In this document: positions 61,274 through 64,000 of the stretch, piece after piece
Layout of the letters: every line of letters starts with the position of its first letter
Position numbering within the stretch: position 1 is the stretch's first letter
NCBI GenBank assembly: GCA_003554965.1
Contig: PWHR01000037.1
Location: forward strand, 62,001 to 126,000
Direction: 5' to 3'
DNA: 64,000 nucleotides
Source: Thermoplasmata archaeon
GTDB taxonomy: Archaea > Thermoplasmatota > Thermoplasmata > Halarchaeoplasmatales > Halarchaeoplasmataceae
The notes under the pieces: model-generated
Databases searched by the model: none
The model's input: only the letters and a program-made list of their open reading frames with translations
What the model was told of the DNA's origin: nothing
Translations under genes and position numbers: made by a program

Positions 61274-62389
61274 ATGGAGCCCGATAGAAAGTCTTGGCCT
61301 GACTTCAGATTCACCATCGAGGAGTTGTCTGGAGCCGTAGGAGATTATGGAACACTGTTTCCGATAGTTTTAGCGGTAGCTCTGGTCACGGATATACATC
61401 TAGGGCACATACTCTTTTTCTTCGCTCTCTGGTATATCTTCACCGGATTTTATTACAAAAAACCAGTACCTGTAGAGCCCATGAAGGCAATAGGAGCTAT
61501 AGTTATCGCAGGTGAGTTCACTCATGGAGAGATAGCGGCATCTGGGATCATATTAGGTGTTATGTTCATAGTTTTAGGCTTTACGAAAGGGATGAAATTC
61601 CTTAGTGATAAAGTTCCCAACAGCGTCATAAGAGGCATACAACTGGGTTTAGCTCTAATACTGATAGAGACCTCGATAGACTTCGTAACTCAAGACTACC
61701 TCATTTCTGCTATCGCGATAGGGATAATCCTCTTTTTCTTTTTCATCAAAAGATTTAAAAATATACCGGACGTATCTTCGCTTTTGGTACTCGCAATAGG
61801 TTTAGGTATAGGTTTGGCTACTTATGGATTCCCGGGGATCGCTTTTCCACCGGCACCGAGCCTTTCTATTCCTAACTTATCAGACCTCTTTACTGGTACT
61901 TGGTTATTAGCCATACCTCAAGCACCTTTGACCATAACCAACTCTATATTGGCGACTTCGGTTTTATTGGGTGATCTCTTTCAGCGGGAGACGAACCCTG
62001 ATAAGCTTTCTAAAACAGTCGGATTGATGAATCTGATCTCATCTCCTTTAGGCGGGTTTCCGATGTGTCATGGATCTGGAGGGCTAGCTGCTCAGTATAG
62101 ATATGGTGCTAGAACAGGTGGGTCCAACGTAATGAGTGGCATTATACTTCTCATCATAGCTCTTTTCTTTGCAAGCCCCGCTTTTATTGAGATATTGCCC
62201 TTTGCGATCTTTGGAGCTTTATTGGTCTTCGTCGCAATCGAATTGGGTAAGCATTCCTTCAAAACTGAGACTTACTTTATAACCGGATTGGTAGGAGTTC
62301 TTTCTTTGATCTTCGACATAAGTGTAGGATTTGTGATAGGACTGGGGGCATACTACGTATTAAGAAAGTTTGACATATTAAAAAAATAA
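61274..62389 (+). CDS. MOT1/SulP-like molybdate or sulfate transporter
   Basis: A 371-residue membrane protein with ~10 spans. ELSGAVGDYGTLFPIVLA, PVEPMKAIGA, IPQAPLTITNSILATSVL and GGFPMCHGSGGLAAQYRYGARTGG are the conserved MOT1 segments. Eukaryotic MOT1 carries molybdate; prokaryotic members are annotated as sulfate or molybdate carriers. Monocistronic. Confidence 0.87.
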   Translation: MEPDRKSWPDFRFTIEELSGAVGDYGTLFPIVLAVALVTDIHLGHILFFFALWYIFTGFYYKKPVPVEPMKAIGAIVIAGEFTHGEIAASGIILGVMFIVLGFTKGMKFLSDKVPNSVIRGIQLGLALILIETSIDFVTQDYLISAIAIGIILFFFFIKRFKNIPDVSSLLVLAIGLGIGLATYGFPGIAFPPAPSLSIPNLSDLFTGTWLLAIPQAPLTITNSILATSVLLGDLFQRETNPDKLSKTVGLMNLISSPLGGFPMCHGSGGLAAQYRYGARTGGSNVMSGIILLIIALFFASPAFIEILPFAIFGALLVFVAIELGKHSFKTETYFITGLVGVLSLIFDISVGFVIGLGAYYVLRKFDILKK

Positions 62390-62465
62390 AATCTAGACAT
62401 TGGTTTCTCTACTACAATAAAGTATATATTTGATAAAGACTTAATTTATTAGGAGTGTGATTTGT

Positions 62466-62930
62466 ATGCCAAGGATAAAGAGGATAGAACCGAAAACTTT
62501 TATCAGCAAGGAATATAAAGGCCCGTTAGAAGAATTACCTTTCAAAGAATACATTAAAGATCTGAAAAAATGGGGCAAAAAGAAAAAAGCTAGACCTCAT
62601 GGTAAACCAGTCTTCTTCTATTATCATCCATACGACGAGAAGGATGAGAGAAATTTTAGAATAGATGTAGCCAAACCTATAAAGAGGTTGAAAAAAGGAG
62701 GTGCAGGATACAAGTTGAAGTATCTGCCGAAAACGAAGTTAGCTGTGAAAAATTTCAACGGTACTCCTTCCGATTATGAAGAAATTTACAAAGATTTGTT
62801 AAATTGGATAGATAAAAAGGGTTATACGGCTTATGGAAATAGGATGGAGAAGATAAAAAAATTCCCTAAGAAAGAGGAAGAGGAATTTATAATCAAAAGC
62901 CAAATCCAGTTGCTAGTTCAAAAAAGGTAA
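62466..62930 (+). CDS. GyrI-like small-molecule-binding protein
   Basis: A 154-residue protein of the GyrI/SOUL-like effector-binding superfamily: MPRIKRIEPKTFISKEYKGP, FFYYHPYDEKDERNFRIDVAKP, and KLKYLPKTKLAVKNFNGTP, the first strand-helix and second repeat of the fold. TAGGAGTGTGA precedes ATG 62466. Ligand unknown. Confidence 0.72.
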   Translation: MPRIKRIEPKTFISKEYKGPLEELPFKEYIKDLKKWGKKKKARPHGKPVFFYYHPYDEKDERNFRIDVAKPIKRLKKGGAGYKLKYLPKTKLAVKNFNGTPSDYEEIYKDLLNWIDKKGYTAYGNRMEKIKKFPKKEEEEFIIKSQIQLLVQKR

Positions 62931-62949
62931 AAAGGTTTTGGTTGAATTA

Positions 62950-64000
62950 CTATAGTTCTTCGAACCGTTCCTCTAGTTCGTCCATTACTTCAGGGAGTGT
63001 GGTGTATTCCATCTCTTCCATGGGTAAACGATGAGGCTCAAAAGGACCGTGTCTTCTCATGTATTCCGCCATGTCAGCGGATTTTTCCCTCACATTATCG
63101 AAGGCTGGATCATCGAATAGATCAGCAGGTTCGTCGAATTCTCCATTTTTAACCTGTGTACCTAGACTCAAGACCCTTGGTGGACCGTCGAATCTCGTAC
63201 ATTTCGCATCTCCCTGAGAAACAGGCATGATAGGCCCGTTATGGCTTCCTCTCATCCATCCTGAGACAAGATATGGATGTGCGAAAGGCTCGAGTACTTC
63301 ACCGAGTGCTGGAAGACCTGATTGCGCTCTCACCAACGCCACAGGATCGTCTTTACCTACGTATTCTCCCGCGACCTGATACAATTTTTCGGTGCTCACA
63401 ACAGCTACAGGTTCATCAGCTGGTAATTTACTATTTTCTTTGGGATAAACTCTTTTTATGACGAATCGGCCTTTAGCACCTAATAGCGCCAAGATATCGT
63501 AGAGTTCCTCGGGAGCGTTCATCATGATCTTCTTGTTCTCTTTGATGTCCATTATTTCAAATCTGAATCCTGGATGAAGTGATGGATCGATGACCAGACC
63601 TGCGGTATTGAAAGGATCTGCGAAAATTTTGAATATCGGATAATTGAAGGCTCCGGGTTCGGTCTTATCCATAAGGAAAGCCACCACTGGTTCAGCTTTC
63701 CTTTCAGTGAACTCCATCTCTGCTATACCCGGTCCCATCCCTCTCACATTGCCTGAGAAGGCATCTGAAAGTAGATCTTGACCTGCACCGTAGAGACCCA
63801 GTTCCTTTGCCTTTTCCGTAGCTTCTTGGAAGGTATCCCAGGCCAAGGAGTGTATCTTTTCAGAATCTTCCCCTTCTCTGTGAGTCATCAGAAGCTCTAG
63901 GTCATCTCCACAGTGCGTAACATGGTAGTTTATGAGTACATCGGACTCGCTCAACTTCTTCTCCGCCACTTCCATCAGTTCGTCATGAACTCTGGCGTGC
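62950..64000 (-). CDS. fbp: Fructose-1,6-bisphosphate aldolase/phosphatase (5' end outside window)
   Basis: At least 350 residues of the bifunctional archaeal FBP aldolase/phosphatase. LLSDAFSGNVRGMGPGIAEMEF, ADPFNTAGLVIDP, the Schiff-base region LYQVAGEYVGKDDPVALV, and WMRGSHNGPIMPVSQGDAKCTRFDGPPRV are seen. The frame is open past 63975 (HARVHDELMEVAEKK) to the window edge, so about 25-30 N-terminal residues are missing and the track start is internal. It is the key gluconeogenic enzyme of many anaerobic archaea. Confidence 0.94.
   Translation of the reverse strand, partial: HARVHDELMEVAEKKLSESDVLINYHVTHCGDDLELLMTHREGEDSEKIHSLAWDTFQEATEKAKELGLYGAGQDLLSDAFSGNVRGMGPGIAEMEFTERKAEPVVAFLMDKTEPGAFNYPIFKIFADPFNTAGLVIDPSLHPGFRFEIMDIKENKKIMMNAPEELYDILALLGAKGRFVIKRVYPKENSKLPADEPVAVVSTEKLYQVAGEYVGKDDPVALVRAQSGLPALGEVLEPFAHPYLVSGWMRGSHNGPIMPVSQGDAKCTRFDGPPRVLSLGTQVKNGEFDEPADLFDDPAFDNVREKSADMAEYMRRHGPFEPHRLPMEEMEYTTLPEVMDELEERFEEL

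Noticed and set aside
1-64000. CRISPR arrays, insertion sequences, rRNA genes, integrase or phage genes
   Set aside because: No spaced direct repeats, transposase motifs or rRNA sequence were seen on either strand.

Overview
The window is a gene-dense archaeal chromosome segment at roughly 42 % G+C. The archaeal assignment rests on PCNA, RNA polymerase subunit F, ribosomal proteins L21e and S15, archaeosine tRNA-guanine transglycosylase, Pus10, Nep1, Pelota, ABCE1/Rli1, Alba, type II GAPDH, FBP aldolase/phosphatase and the archaeal cyclohydrolase MptA. Many genes have a TATA-like box 25-30 bases before a leaderless start; others have GGAGG or GAGGTG ribosome sites. Proteins are rich in Asp/Glu and Lys. 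No methanogenesis, rRNA, CRISPR or insertion-sequence genes are present. An uncultured anaerobic euryarchaeote, possibly of the Thermoplasmatota, fits, but the exact lineage cannot be fixed from this window.

Layout. 1-3.2 kb: end of a fumarate-reductase-like flavoprotein, then korDABC (2-oxoglutarate:ferredoxin oxidoreductase). 3.5-7.5 kb: an unrecognised operon with a secreted protein, a membrane protein split by an in-frame amber codon, an ABC permease, an anchored protein and an ABC ATPase; a long RNA hairpin follows. 7.8-8.7 kb: two small membrane proteins, one with an internal duplication. 8.9-16.6 kb: CofE-like ligase, GIY-YIG protein, Fe-alcohol dehydrogenase, UbiA prenyltransferase, tRNA-Cys, folD-trmO, a lone sucC and a three-gene regulatory group. 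16.7-19.6 kb: porCDAB (pyruvate-type ferredoxin oxidoreductase). 20-30 kb: glycosyltransferase, AMMECR1, dihydroorotase, OB-HD nuclease, nitroreductase, long-form dihydropteroate synthase, Nep1, DUF89, MIP18-like protein, MptA and a methyltransferase. 30-40 kb: PCNA, NfeD-stomatin pair, purB, gap, pelota, Alba, RimI-like protein, rps15-recJ. 41-46 kb: a 1638-residue surface protein with CARDB repeats, one membrane span and cytoplasmic zinc ribbons. 46-57 kb: arcTGT, ABCE1, then on the minus strand pus10-rpl21e-rpoF-DUF655-small ORF-smc-scpA. 57-64 kb: MgtC-like protein, FKBP, tRNA-Arg, a thioredoxin/DsbD-type redox pair, a MOT1-type transporter, a GyrI-like protein and the C-terminal part of FBP aldolase/phosphatase.

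The metabolic genes suggest ferredoxin-linked anaerobic central carbon metabolism (Por, Kor, SucC, fumarate-reductase-like protein, GAPDH, FBP aldolase/phosphatase) and tetrahydrofolate-type C1 chemistry (MptA, FolP, FolD). The least explained parts are the 3.5-7.5 kb secreted-protein/ABC operon, the large surface protein with internal zinc ribbons, and several proteins of about 55 residues that are too short for the ORF track.
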